NCBI RefSeq assembly: GCF_020421205.1
Contig: NZ_JAIZZH010000006.1
Location: 186,001-250,000, forward strand
Source of the DNA: Hymenobacter pini
Lineage (GTDB): Bacteria; Bacteroidota; Bacteroidia; Cytophagales; Hymenobacteraceae
Reading direction: 5' to 3'
Length of the DNA stretch: 64,000 bases
Position numbers and translations under genes: made by a program. This document shows positions 7,852 to 15,895 of this stretch, piece by piece. Each line of letters begins with the position of its first letter. The first letter of the stretch is position 1. The notes below the pieces were generated by a model. The model did no database searches and had not been told where the DNA came from. It saw only the letters and a list, made by a program, of their open reading frames with translations.

Positions 7852-9483
7852 ATGCTTCATCCTGCTTTTTCCCGTGCTAGCGTATTTCTGTTACTGGCCG
7901 CCGCGGCGGGCCTGAGCGGCTGTGCCGCCGTCAGCTCGCCGGAGGGCGGCGCCCGGGACACCATTCCGCCCAAGCTGGTACGCAGCGTGCCCGCCAACGG
8001 CACCCGCAACTATCAGGGCAAATCGGTGCGGCTGGAGTTTTCGGAGCAGGTGCAGCTGAAAGACCTGGCCAAGAACCTGATTGTAGCCCCCATCATCGGC
8101 GACGACAACCCCTACAAAATCCGGGAGGAGCGCACGGCCATTACGCTCACCTACGACAAGCCGCTGGCCGCCAATACCACTTACTCGTTCAACTTCGGCA
8201 ACTCCATCAGCGACATCACCGAGAGCAATCCGGCCCCCAAAGCCATCGTCAGCTTCAGTACCGGGCCCGACCTGGACTCGGCCTCTGTGCGGGGCTCGGT
8301 GGTGGATGTGCTCAGCCAGCAGCCGGTGGAGAATGCCGTGGTGCTGCTCTACCCCGAGGCCGATACCTCCACCGTGCGCCGCGGCCGCCCTACTTACTTG
8401 GCCCGCACCGATAAATCGGGGCGGTTTGAGTTGACCTACCTCAAGGCTACCCGGTACCGCGCCTACACCTTGCTGGATAAGAACAACAACAACCGCTACG
8501 AGGAGCCCGAGCGCATTGGCTACCTGCCCGACCTGCTCACTGTGGCGGGCCGCACCGATTCGGTCCGCTTCCTGATGACCCGGCCCGATACCCGACGCCC
8601 CCTGGTAACTACCCAGAAAACCAACCCCACCGATTTCCGCATCAGCTACAACGAGGGGGTTCGGCAAGCTACGCTGGCTCCTTTGGGCAGTGCCACGCCC
8701 TCACCAGCTCTCAACGAGGCCCTGCAACTCACCGATAAAGGCCGAACGGCCGTGCTGTACCGCACACCGGAGTTGCAGGAGGGCCGCTTCCTGCTTACCT
8801 CCGCCGATAGCGCCGGCAACGTGGGCCGCGACACCATCAATGTGCGTTTTCAGGGCAATGCGCCGGCCAAGCGCGGGGCCGCCTACACCGTGGAAGGCAG
8901 CCCCAAAGAAGTGTATCGCCAGGGGCAGGTAAAGTTTGTGTTCAATGAGCCCATTCGCCTCACGCCCGGCAAACCCATTGGCACGTTGCTGGAAGACTCC
9001 CTAAAGCGCCGCCCACTCTCGCTACCCGCCGATGGCAGCCTCAGCCCCGACCGCGCCACGCTCAGCCTCAATCCCAATACCAGCGCCCGCAAAACCGTCA
9101 CTTTCGTGCTTGATAGCACCGTGGTGCGCAGCATAACGGGGCAGCCGCTGGGGCTGAAGCCACTGCGGCTGCGCGTGGCCGAGCAAACCAGCACTGGCAC
9201 CCTGAGCGGCCCCGTACAAACCACTGCCCGCCGTTACTGGGTGCAGTTGCTGGATGCCAATAACAACATCATCAGTGTGCTCGACTCGCCCAAGGGCACC
9301 TACCGCTTCGATAACCTGCAGCCGGGCACTTTCCGCCTCCGCGTGCTCATTGATGAGAACCAGGACGGCGTATGGCAGGGCGGCGACCCGGAGCTACGCC
9401 GCCCGCCCGAACCGGTATATCTGCTCTCTAAAACCATTCAGATCCGCTCCAACTTCGATAACGTGGAAACGCTGGCATTTTAA
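7852..9483 (+). CDS. Ig-like domain lipoprotein
   Basis: A 543-residue surface lipoprotein. A hydrophobic signal peptide ends in a lipobox LSGC with C24 as the lipidated residue. Residues ~38-140 look like a bacterial Ig-like (Big_5 type) domain (the DTIPPKLVRSVPANG entry and the EFSEQVQ strand). A carboxypeptidase-regulatory-like beta-sandwich (SVRGSVVDV... SGRFELTYLKATRYRAY) follows. A second Big_5-like unit is around residues 345-440, and a last stretch with DENQDGVWQGGDP (calcium-loop-like) is near the C-terminus. Proteins of this layout are common in Bacteroidota; their function is unknown. A candidate -7 element (TACCTTCG) lies 67 bp upstream. It is the last gene before the origin region. 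Confidence 0.8.
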   Translation: MLHPAFSRASVFLLLAAAAGLSGCAAVSSPEGGARDTIPPKLVRSVPANGTRNYQGKSVRLEFSEQVQLKDLAKNLIVAPIIGDDNPYKIREERTAITLTYDKPLAANTTYSFNFGNSISDITESNPAPKAIVSFSTGPDLDSASVRGSVVDVLSQQPVENAVVLLYPEADTSTVRRGRPTYLARTDKSGRFELTYLKATRYRAYTLLDKNNNNRYEEPERIGYLPDLLTVAGRTDSVRFLMTRPDTRRPLVTTQKTNPTDFRISYNEGVRQATLAPLGSATPSPALNEALQLTDKGRTAVLYRTPELQEGRFLLTSADSAGNVGRDTINVRFQGNAPAKRGAAYTVEGSPKEVYRQGQVKFVFNEPIRLTPGKPIGTLLEDSLKRRPLSLPADGSLSPDRATLSLNPNTSARKTVTFVLDSTVVRSITGQPLGLKPLRLRVAEQTSTGTLSGPVQTTARRYWVQLLDANNNIISVLDSPKGTYRFDNLQPGTFRLRVLIDENQDGVWQGGDPELRRPPEPVYLLSKTIQIRSNFDNVETLAF

Positions 9484-9505
9484 CCGCCCGTCTCTGGTTC
9501 ACCAC

Positions 9506-9541
9506 AGCCCGGTTTCGCTAGTAGCGGAGCCGGGCTTTTTC
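9506..9541 (+). terminator. Terminator after Ig-like lipoprotein gene
   Basis: AGCCCGG ... CCGGGCT stem followed by TTTTT; separates transcription of the lipoprotein gene from the origin region. Confidence 0.75.
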
Positions 9542-9690
9542 GTGCCTTGGCTCCTTTCCTTAACAAACAGGCCTCTACAGGAATCAGCCTGCCTGAGTGG
9601 GTGGTAGAGTGGGCACCAGCTGTAGTACTGCCAAAGTACAACTCCCTGCTATATATAACTGGTCCTATAAAGATATCCACAGGGCAAAAT

Positions 9691-9698
9691 TACCTTTG
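9691..9698 (+). promoter_or_regulatory. Possible promoter element inside the origin region
   Basis: TACCTTTG matches TAnnTTTG exactly, 10 bp after the first DnaA box. No gene starts within 800 bp downstream, so if active it would transcribe through the DnaA-box array. Confidence 0.3.
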
Positions 9699-10129
9699 CA
9701 GCTTGCCAGGCCATTTCTGCTGTTTTCCAAAACCGTAATCCACATAGTTTATCCACTAAAAACGGCCATAGGTGCTTAACCTGTGGATAATACTGGGGAA
9801 ACCTGGGGATAACCCGTGGAGAAGTTGCGGAAAAGTTTTTTTGGTTGGTACCCCCTTTTTGGCACCCTCCCGGAGATGTACAAAACCCGTGGATAAGGGT
9901 GGATAACTTTCCCCCGAAAATCCCAGAATCCACACTGGGTGGTGGATGTGAATTGTGGATTTCTAGGTGCCTTATGTGAATAGTTAAAAACTCATGTAAC
10001 AAACTGATATATAGCGCAATGATATCCACATACCCTGTTAATGGACGGTGGATAACCCTGTTCTTGTACACATGTTACCCACGCCGTGGATAACCTCTGA
10101 TTTTTATCCACTTATAAACAGCCCTAACG

Positions 10130-10180
10130 ACGGGGACAAAAAGAGATTTTTAAATAAAAAGAATTTTAAAAGTTATTAAC
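10130..10180. other. AT-rich segment, candidate DNA-unwinding element
   Basis: Nearly pure A/T around AAGAGATTTTTAAATAAAAA and GAATTTTAAAAGTTATTAA, in a genome of about 60% GC, directly next to the DnaA box at 10182-10190. Confidence 0.55.
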
Positions 10181-10212
10181 CTGTGGAAAAGCGGCTCGTG
10201 TCCCGCTCAGTC

Positions 10213-10242
10213 TCCGGATGATTCAGGTCCGGATGATCCAGG
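10213..10242 (+). repeat. 15-bp tandem repeat in the origin region
   Basis: TCCGGATGATTCAGG is followed immediately by TCCGGATGATCCAGG (one mismatch). Confidence 0.8.
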
Positions 10243-10530
10243 CATTTCCGGGCCAAGCCAAATGCCGGAAACGGGCGAAGCTCATTAGGCATCTCCCAAA
10301 ACAGAAAAGGCGACTGAGCAGCTAGAATTCACCCCAGAAATCAACAAGTGCATATCAGTCACTCAAAAAATGACCTCAATCACTTTGAAAAGATGGTTAG
10401 GTGTTTATAAATGAACAGGTTATCAACACTGCAGGGCTGGTTTTCCACTAATCACACCCCAAACCAGCGTGGCGGAAGCAGCCGCCAACCCGAAACCGGC
10501 GTATAGCTACTCCACCTCCGCGCCCTCAAT

Positions 10531-11022
10531 ATGCCGTTCGACTACACCCTGGACTTTCGCACTGTTGACTTTCGCCGGCATCCGGAGTTGTACCGCGTGG
10601 GCAAGGGCGAGCAGGGGGTGCTACTGGTACAGCCCTATAAAGGCGAGATTCTGCCCCACTGGCGCTTCCGCACCCCCGAGGTGGCCCAGGAGTCGTCGGA
10701 GAAGATTTACGCGCTGTTTGAGGCTTATTTACGGCAGCACGACTTTGTAGGGGCCGACATGGCCCGTAAGTTTCTGCAGATGGGTTTCACCAGGGCCCGG
10801 CGCTACGCCAACCACCGCGGCGGCAAGAAGTACGATGGGCCGGTGCCTGACGACAAAAAGGGCCAGAGCGGCAGCCACGGCCGCGCCGAGCTGCCCCGCT
10901 CCCCAGAAGACCCCGAAAAGGCCCGGGCCGCCGCCATCTTCAAAGCCAAATGGGATGAGGCCAAGCACCACCCCGAGTACCTGCGCCAGAAGGAAGCCTT
11001 CGAGCAGCGCCACGGCAAATGA
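10531..11022 (+). CDS. DUF4385 domain protein
   Basis: A 163-residue protein matching DUF4385 across its length. The entry FDYTLDFRTVDFRRHPELY is followed by GKGEQGVLLVQPYK, ILPHWRF, and the conserved DMARKFLQMGFTRARRYANH segment. The C-terminal 50 residues are charged and low in complexity. The family has no known function and is found in many bacteria as a free-standing gene. It begins 100 bp after the last DnaA box of the main array and is followed within 25 bp by two further boxes, so it lies inside the putative origin. No terminator is evident after it. Confidence 0.8.
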   Translation: MPFDYTLDFRTVDFRRHPELYRVGKGEQGVLLVQPYKGEILPHWRFRTPEVAQESSEKIYALFEAYLRQHDFVGADMARKFLQMGFTRARRYANHRGGKKYDGPVPDDKKGQSGSHGRAELPRSPEDPEKARAAAIFKAKWDEAKHHPEYLRQKEAFEQRHGK

Positions 11023-11044
11023 GTTGTTCGCTTTCAGACGTAGC

Positions 11045-11077
11045 TTATCCACCACGTATAACCCGCCAAGTGGATAA
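11045..11077. other. DnaA-box pair between the two origin-embedded genes
   Basis: TTATCCACC (11045-11053, plus) and AGTGGATAA (11069-11077, minus form), each one mismatch from the DnaA consensus. Confidence 0.6.
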
Positions 11078-11214
11078 CTGCTAAAACCAGCAACGAAAAC
11101 GGAAGAACCAACAACCGTACTGTAGCAACCAAAACCAAACAACGGTACACGAACCCCGCAGACCTCCTACCTTTACTTTCTCAGAAGCAACTCTCCTTTC
11201 ACCCCTCATAGGCT

Positions 11215-11697
11215 ATGCAGAACCTAACCCAACCCTCCAGCACCGAAGAAAACGAAATCAGCCTTGGCGTAGGCATGGGCCCCCTCAAGTTCGGCGCTTC
11301 CATGGACGAAGTGCGCGCCCTGATGGGAGAGCCGGAAGAAATTGAAGAGTCGGAAGACGACGACGAATTTGAACACCAGGCTTGGAACTACCTCGAGGAG
11401 GGCTACTCGCTCTACTTTGACCGGGAAGATGACTACCGCCTGAGCTGCATCGAAACTGACCACCCCGGCATGCGTCTCTACGGCGAGGCCATCCACGGCA
11501 AGAGCCCCCAGGAAATTCAGGAGCTGATGAAGCGCCACGGCCACGAGCAAAGCGAAGTGGAGAAAATGGACACTGGCGAGATGCGCGTGTCCTACGAGAA
11601 GGAAATGATTGACATGTACTTCGACGAAGACCAACTGCAGTTTGTCAACTTCGGCGTGTTTATCAACGACGATTTGGAGGTGCAGTGGCCCGCCTAG
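11215..11697 (+). CDS. Acidic protein of unknown function
   Basis: A 160-residue, strongly acidic, soluble protein without signal peptide. It begins with a short flexible tail, then ISLGVGMGPLKFGASMDEVRALMGEP, which resembles the start of small fold-forming units where a helix reads out a GxP turn. An acidic run (EEIEESEDDDE) follows at residues ~41-51, then a mixed alpha/beta remainder ending FINDDLEVQWPA. I do not recognise a named family. A near-match to the -7 element (TACCTTTA) is at 11168-11175. It lies between two groups of DnaA boxes. A role in replication control is possible only by position. Confidence 0.7.
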   Translation: MQNLTQPSSTEENEISLGVGMGPLKFGASMDEVRALMGEPEEIEESEDDDEFEHQAWNYLEEGYSLYFDREDDYRLSCIETDHPGMRLYGEAIHGKSPQEIQELMKRHGHEQSEVEKMDTGEMRVSYEKEMIDMYFDEDQLQFVNFGVFINDDLEVQWPA

Positions 11698-11705
11698 TCA
11701 AAAGT

Positions 11706-11748
11706 TATCCACATTTTGGCGGGTTTTACCTGTTGATAAGTGGATAAG
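11706..11748. other. DnaA-box cluster downstream of the acidic-protein gene
   Basis: Exact TTATCCACA at 11706-11714, TGTTGATAA at 11732-11740 (one mismatch) and AGTGGATAA at 11740-11748 (one mismatch, sharing one base). This is the right-hand outlier of the origin array and lies just after a stop codon. Confidence 0.65.
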
Positions 11749-11839
11749 GCTCTAATAATCGGGAGTTTTCAACAGCTTTTCCTAAAAAGCCGAGCCTTGC
11801 TAGCCTGACTAGCACACTGCTGAAAATCAGCCCATCAAC

Positions 11840-11873
11840 AAAAAAGCCGCCCCGAAACCGGAGCGGCTTTTTT
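11840..11873. terminator. Bidirectional terminator
   Basis: AAAAAAGCCGCCCC / GGAGCGGCTTTTTT hairpin between convergent genes (acidic protein on plus, phosphate transporter on minus). Confidence 0.85.
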
Positions 11874-11892
11874 GTGCGTTTTCAAGAACCGT

Positions 11893-13296
11893 TTACGAGG
11901 GCATGATGCTACGGAAGAGCAGGAACAGCACACCAGCCAGCACCATCGTCACGGGCAGGGTGAGCACCCAGGCCAGCGCAATGTTGCGCACCATCTGCGG
12001 GTTCAGGTTCTTGATACCCCGGTTGGCCACCATGGAACCCGCAATGGCAGACGACAGCACGTGCGTGGTAGACGACGGCAGGCCGTAGCCGGTGGAGGCC
12101 CCAATCATGGCGGCGGCTACCAGCTCCGACGACGCACCTTGGGCGTAGGTCAGGTGCTCTTTGCCAATCCGCTCACCAATGGTTTTCACGATGCGCTGCC
12201 AGCCCACCATAGTACCAATACCCAGCGACAGGGCCACCATCAGGGACACCTCCCAAGGGGCGTAGTCGGTGAAGCGGCGCATGTCGGTGAGGCTGTCCTC
12301 AAACGTTTTGCGGTCGGCGGAGCTCAGCGGCACTTTGTCGCTGGCAATAAATTTCTTCACGCGGTTATTGAGCAGCAGAATGGCTTTGCGGATTTCAAAG
12401 CGGGCCTGCTCGGGCAACTGCTTCACATCGGTTTTGCCGGCGAAGATGGCATCCAGAGCGTTGGTCTGGTTGCGCATTTCCGACAGCAACTGGCGGTCAG
12501 CTTCACCCAGTGAAGGAGCGTTTACCCGACCCATCACCTGCTCTACCTGCGTGAGTGAGTCGCGCATGTCGAGGGGGTTGAGCTTGGCGTTGAGGGCGAA
12601 GTGCACGGGTACGATGCCAATCAGAATCAGCATCATCAGGCCCACGCCCTTCTGCCCGTCGTTGGAGCCGTGGAAGTAGCTTACCAGCGTGCAGGTGGCA
12701 ATCAGAATCAGGCGAATCCAGATGGGTGGGGGCTTGCGTTTGTGCGGCTCCTTAAAGATGGCTTTGCTCTTGACGAAGCGCCGCAGCAAAAACATGAGCA
12801 CAATGGTGAGCGAGAAGCCAAACAGCGGCCCGATGAGCAAGGCTAGGCCGGTTTCGCCGGCTTTGCTCCAGTTTACGGCGGCGGCCGAGGGACTCAGCAG
12901 TGAGAAGGCAATGCCTACGCCCAGGATGGAGCCAATGAGTGCGTGCGACGACGAGGCCGGAATACCATAGTACCAGGTACCCACGTTCCAGATGATGGCC
13001 GCCACAATGAGGGCCCCCACCATAGCAATGCCGTGGTATACGTTCTGATCCACGAGGCTTTCCACGGGCAGCAGGTACACAATACCCATGGCCACGCTGA
13101 TACCGCCGGCAATTACGCCCACGAAGTTCCAGAACGCCGACCATATCACCGCTACCCAGGGCCGCAACGAGTTGGTGTAAATCACCGTGGCCACCGCGTT
13201 GGCCGTGTCGTGGAAGCCGTTTACAAATTCAAACGCGCAGGCTGCTAGCAAACAGGTAACCAGCAGCAACAGCACATGAGGCTCTAAGCCAAACAT
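11893..13296 (-). CDS. pit: Inorganic phosphate transporter, PiT family
   Basis: A 467-residue integral membrane protein of the PiT (PHO4) family, which brings in metal-phosphate complexes using the ion gradient. The first signature GFHDTANAVA is at residues 27-36 and the inverted-repeat second signature GSNDGQKGVG is near residue 211. About ten membrane segments surround a large cytoplasmic loop (residues ~235-335) that is helical and charged. A third stretch, SSELVAAAMIGASTGYGLPSSTTH, carries the conserved PSSTTH motif; SSSHALIG is the earlier counterpart. The ATG at 13296 sits 36 bp downstream of a TACCTTTG promoter element on the minus strand. It is not next to a phoU-like gene. Confidence 0.93.
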   Translation of the reverse strand: MFGLEPHVLLLLVTCLLAACAFEFVNGFHDTANAVATVIYTNSLRPWVAVIWSAFWNFVGVIAGGISVAMGIVYLLPVESLVDQNVYHGIAMVGALIVAAIIWNVGTWYYGIPASSSHALIGSILGVGIAFSLLSPSAAAVNWSKAGETGLALLIGPLFGFSLTIVLMFLLRRFVKSKAIFKEPHKRKPPPIWIRLILIATCTLVSYFHGSNDGQKGVGLMMLILIGIVPVHFALNAKLNPLDMRDSLTQVEQVMGRVNAPSLGEADRQLLSEMRNQTNALDAIFAGKTDVKQLPEQARFEIRKAILLLNNRVKKFIASDKVPLSSADRKTFEDSLTDMRRFTDYAPWEVSLMVALSLGIGTMVGWQRIVKTIGERIGKEHLTYAQGASSELVAAAMIGASTGYGLPSSTTHVLSSAIAGSMVANRGIKNLNPQMVRNIALAWVLTLPVTMVLAGVLFLLFRSIMPS

Positions 13297-13331
13297 AAGG
13301 GGGGGATTGGTGAAGATTCAGTTTCGGCAAC

Positions 13332-13339
13332 CAAAGGTA
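13332..13339 (-). promoter_or_regulatory. -7 element for the phosphate transporter
   Basis: CAAAGGTA on the plus strand is TACCTTTG on the minus strand, 36 bp before the start codon. Confidence 0.65.
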
Positions 13340-13660
13340 CTGCCGCCCTAAGGGGGCGCAAGATTATGAAATTGTTACCGTACTGGCCGGACGCCCTGTA
13401 GGTTGAGCCGCTAAACGCAGGAACCGGCAGCAGGTTTAGACAGAACCGTTGAGCGACAGTAAATTATTGAAAAGCAGCAATTCAACGGTCTTTCCGGTAG
13501 CTGGGCTAGCACGGTAGTAAATGCTTTGGCTACTTTTGCCCTTTATATAGAATCAAGAGCTTAGAACTGAGAGGCAAGAGTTGAGTCGGCAATTGCCGGT
13601 CAGGTCCTGTCTATCTAAGTTCTAAGCTCTCGAATCTAAGCTCTCAACTCTATCCTCCGC
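13340..13660. other. Non-coding region between pit and glyS with a complex inverted repeat
   Basis: The 364-bp divergent spacer (13297-13660) holds the pit promoter, a TACTTTTG -7 element for glyS at 13531-13538, and repeats at 13556-13650. There, GAGCTTAGAACT (13557-13568) pairs with AGTTCTAAGCTC (13618-13629). The right side is itself a direct repeat, TCTAAGCTCTC at 13621 and 13635, ending next to the glyS start. I see no gene. Confidence 0.6.
13531..13538 (+). promoter_or_regulatory. -7 element for glyS
   Basis: TACTTTTG, an exact TAnnTTTG match, 130 bp upstream of the start; the leader would contain the inverted repeat. Confidence 0.55.
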
Positions 13661-15175
13661 ATGAGCAAACCCGCGCAACCCGCCGCCAATACTACCGAAG
13701 GCACCCTGGCCGAAATCGTGTCGCACGCCAAGGAATACGGCTTCGTGTTCCCCTCCTCCGAAATCTACGACGGCCTGGCTGCCGTGTACGACTACGGCCC
13801 CAACGGCGTGGAGCTGAAGAACAACCTGAAGCAGCTGTGGTGGAAGGCCATGACCCAGCTCAACCAGAACGTGGTGGGCATCGACGCGGCCATCTTCATG
13901 CACCCCACCACCTGGAAAGCCTCCGGCCACGTCGACGGCTTCAGTGACCCGCTCATCGACAACCTCGACAGCAAGAAGCGCTACCGCGCCGACGTGCTGG
14001 TGGAGGACAAAGCCGCCGAGTACGAAAAGGCCGGCGAGCAGGAGCGTGCTGACCAGCTGCTGGCCACCCTAGGCCGCCTGCTGACCGACAACGACCTGCC
14101 GGCCGTGAAGCAGCTCATCATTGATGAGAAAATCCTCTGCCCCATCAGCAAAACCAGCAACTGGACCGACGTCCGCCAGTTCAACCTGATGTTCTCGACG
14201 CAGATGGGGGCCGTGGCCGAGGGCTCCAGCGAAATCTACCTGCGCCCGGAAACGGCCCAGGGTATTTTCGTGAACTTCCTGAACGTACAGAAGTCGGCCC
14301 GCGCTAAGGTGCCGTTCGGTATTGCCCAGATTGGTAAGGCCTTCCGCAACGAAATTGTGGCGCGCCAGTTCATCTTTCGCATGCGGGAGTTTGAGCAGAT
14401 GGAAATGCAGTTCTTCGTGCGTCCTGGCACTGAGGGCGAGTGGTACGAGCACTGGAAAGCGGCCCGCCGCCGCTGGCACGAGGTGATGGGCCTGCCCGCC
14501 GACAAGCTGCGCTTCCACGACCATGAGAAGCTGGCCCACTACGCCAAGGCGGCCGTCGACATCGAGTACGAATTCCCCTTCGGTTTTAAGGAAATTGAAG
14601 GCATCCACTCCCGCTCCGATTTCGACCTGACCCAGCACCAGCAGTACAGCCGCAAAAAGCAGAACTACTTCGACAACGACATCAACCCCGAAACCGGCAA
14701 GCCCTACGGCAACTACGTGCCCTACGTGGTGGAAACGTCCGTCGGGGCTGACCGCCTGTTCCTGGCCACGCTCTGCCAGGCCTACCAGGAGGAAACCATT
14801 GTGGAAGGCGAAGAGCAGAAAACCAAAACCCGCAAGCTGCTGCGCCTGCACCCGGCCGTGGCCCCGGTGAAAGCCGCCATTTTCCCGCTAGTGAAAAAGG
14901 ACGGTCTGCCCGAGAAAGCCAACGAAATCTACAACAGCCTGCGCCACGACTTCCGCCTGGTAGTGGAGGAGAAGGACAGCATCGGCACGCGCTACACCCG
15001 CCAGGACCTCATCGGCACGCCCTTCTGCATTGCCGTCGACCACCAGACGCTGGAGGACAACACCGTCACCATCCGTCACCGCGACTCCCGCGAGCAGACG
15101 CGCATGCCCATTTCGGAGCTGCGCAGCTATATTGGCGAGGCCGTGAGCCTCTCGCGCATTTTTGAGCAACTGTAA
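13661..15175 (+). CDS. glyS: Glycine--tRNA ligase (dimeric, eukaryote/archaeon-like type)
   Basis: A 504-residue class II aminoacyl-tRNA synthetase charging tRNA-Gly. It is the single-chain alpha2 type, not the two-subunit GlyQ/GlyS type. The N-terminus has EIVSHAKEYGFVFPSSEIYDG and YDYGPNGVELKNN. Motif 2 is AFRNEIVARQFIFRMREFEQ, and motif 3 includes ETSVGADRLFLA. The C-terminal anticodon-binding domain begins at LHPAVAPVKAAIFPL. An inserted, charged segment (residues ~105-160) is normal for the family in this phylum. The ATG at 13661 directly follows a pyrimidine-rich leader. A perfect hairpin terminates it at 15194. Confidence 0.97.
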   Translation: MSKPAQPAANTTEGTLAEIVSHAKEYGFVFPSSEIYDGLAAVYDYGPNGVELKNNLKQLWWKAMTQLNQNVVGIDAAIFMHPTTWKASGHVDGFSDPLIDNLDSKKRYRADVLVEDKAAEYEKAGEQERADQLLATLGRLLTDNDLPAVKQLIIDEKILCPISKTSNWTDVRQFNLMFSTQMGAVAEGSSEIYLRPETAQGIFVNFLNVQKSARAKVPFGIAQIGKAFRNEIVARQFIFRMREFEQMEMQFFVRPGTEGEWYEHWKAARRRWHEVMGLPADKLRFHDHEKLAHYAKAAVDIEYEFPFGFKEIEGIHSRSDFDLTQHQQYSRKKQNYFDNDINPETGKPYGNYVPYVVETSVGADRLFLATLCQAYQEETIVEGEEQKTKTRKLLRLHPAVAPVKAAIFPLVKKDGLPEKANEIYNSLRHDFRLVVEEKDSIGTRYTRQDLIGTPFCIAVDHQTLEDNTVTIRHRDSREQTRMPISELRSYIGEAVSLSRIFEQL

Positions 15176-15193
15176 GGCTTGTAGAGTTTGAAA

Positions 15194-15233
15194 AACAGAA
15201 CGGCCGCCGGAGCAATCCGGCGGCCGTTCTGTT
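15194..15233. terminator. Terminator between glyS and the convergent STAS-like gene
   Basis: Perfect 17-bp stem AACAGAACGGCCGCCGG with a 6-bp loop; symmetric, so usable in both directions. Confidence 0.8.
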
Positions 15234-15259
15234 ATATCGGGCGGTGTGTGAAGGGGCAG

Positions 15260-15658
15260 TTAGTTTTCGCTGAGCCACTGCGTGGCGTCACGGCGGGAGG
15301 TGAAGTAGTTGAACTCCACGCGGGCCGGAGGCAGGGTGGTAGTGGCGAGGGAGTTGCCAATTTGGTACTGGTACTGCCCCTCTGATACCACGGCCGCAAT
15401 AAACAAGGGGCGGTGGGGCTGGTCGGCCAGGGCTTCGGTTAGGGGGCCCAGCAGCTCATCGGCCTCATCGGTGGGTGGGGCGTTGCGTTTGAGGTCCAGC
15501 AGCAGCTTGCCCACGTTCTGGGCCAGCATTTCCTCCAGGGCGCGCTGGTAAGCCTGGCCAAACGATACCGACAGGCGGGTGGCGTTGTAGCTCAGGTGGA
15601 GCGTTTCAGAAACCGGATTGTACGTGAGGGACGCGTCCGGGGAATTGTACAAAGTCAT
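15260..15658 (-). CDS. SpoIIAA/STAS-like small protein
   Basis: A 132-residue soluble protein beginning MTLYNSPDASLTYNP. The alternating strand and helix pattern (LHLSYNATRLSVSFGQAYQRALE, then VGKLLLDLKRNAPPT) and the ending FTSRRDATQWLSEN resemble the STAS/SpoIIAA-like proteins common in Bacteroidota. The phosphorylatable Ser of classical anti-sigma antagonists is not evident, so a signalling role is uncertain. I used the ATG at 15658 rather than the one 15 codons upstream because the upstream extension is hydrophobic and lies in AT-rich spacer. It is convergent with glyS. Confidence 0.55.
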   Translation of the reverse strand: MTLYNSPDASLTYNPVSETLHLSYNATRLSVSFGQAYQRALEEMLAQNVGKLLLDLKRNAPPTDEADELLGPLTEALADQPHRPLFIAAVVSEGQYQYQIGNSLATTTLPPARVEFNYFTSRRDATQWLSEN

Positions 15659-15870
15659 GGTGACAAGAAAATGACAAGCAATGAAAGGAATAATACAATT
15701 CATTGCTCGTGCAACGTACTGTAATGCGGATGTTTACGTAGAATAAGGCATAAAATGTTCACTATATTCTGAAGAATAAATGAGTTTTCCAATTGGACTC
15801 GTTATATGATGGGCTACTCTCGCCGAACGTTTACCGGCTGATGCTCACCACATAGCTGCCGGGGGTTGCG

Positions 15871-15878
15871 TACCTTTG
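15871..15878 (+). promoter_or_regulatory. -7 element for the RND/MMPL exporter gene
   Basis: TACCTTTG, exact consensus, 18 bp before the ATG at 15896, implying a leader of roughly ten bases. Confidence 0.7.
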
Positions 15879-15895
15879 CTGCATTTTACCGGCCT

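Larger units (their letters stand above)
9673..10430. other. oriC: Putative chromosomal replication origin (oriC), main DnaA-box array
   Basis: This ~760-bp gene-free stretch holds 13 nine-mers within one mismatch of TTATCCACA on either strand. Plus orientation: 9673, 9736, 9749, 10022, 10104 and 10420. Minus orientation (TGTGGATAA form): 9782 (exact), 9804, 9888, 9898, 10047, 10085 and 10182. Extra degenerate copies lie at 9926 and 9954. A 50-bp AT-rich segment at 10130-10180 sits just before the box at 10182 and is the best candidate for the unwinding element. A 15-bp tandem repeat is at 10213-10242. mnmG lies 3 kb to the left. DnaA-box clustering plus AT-rich DNA is the standard signature of oriC. 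Two further box clusters lie beyond the next two genes. Confidence 0.85.
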
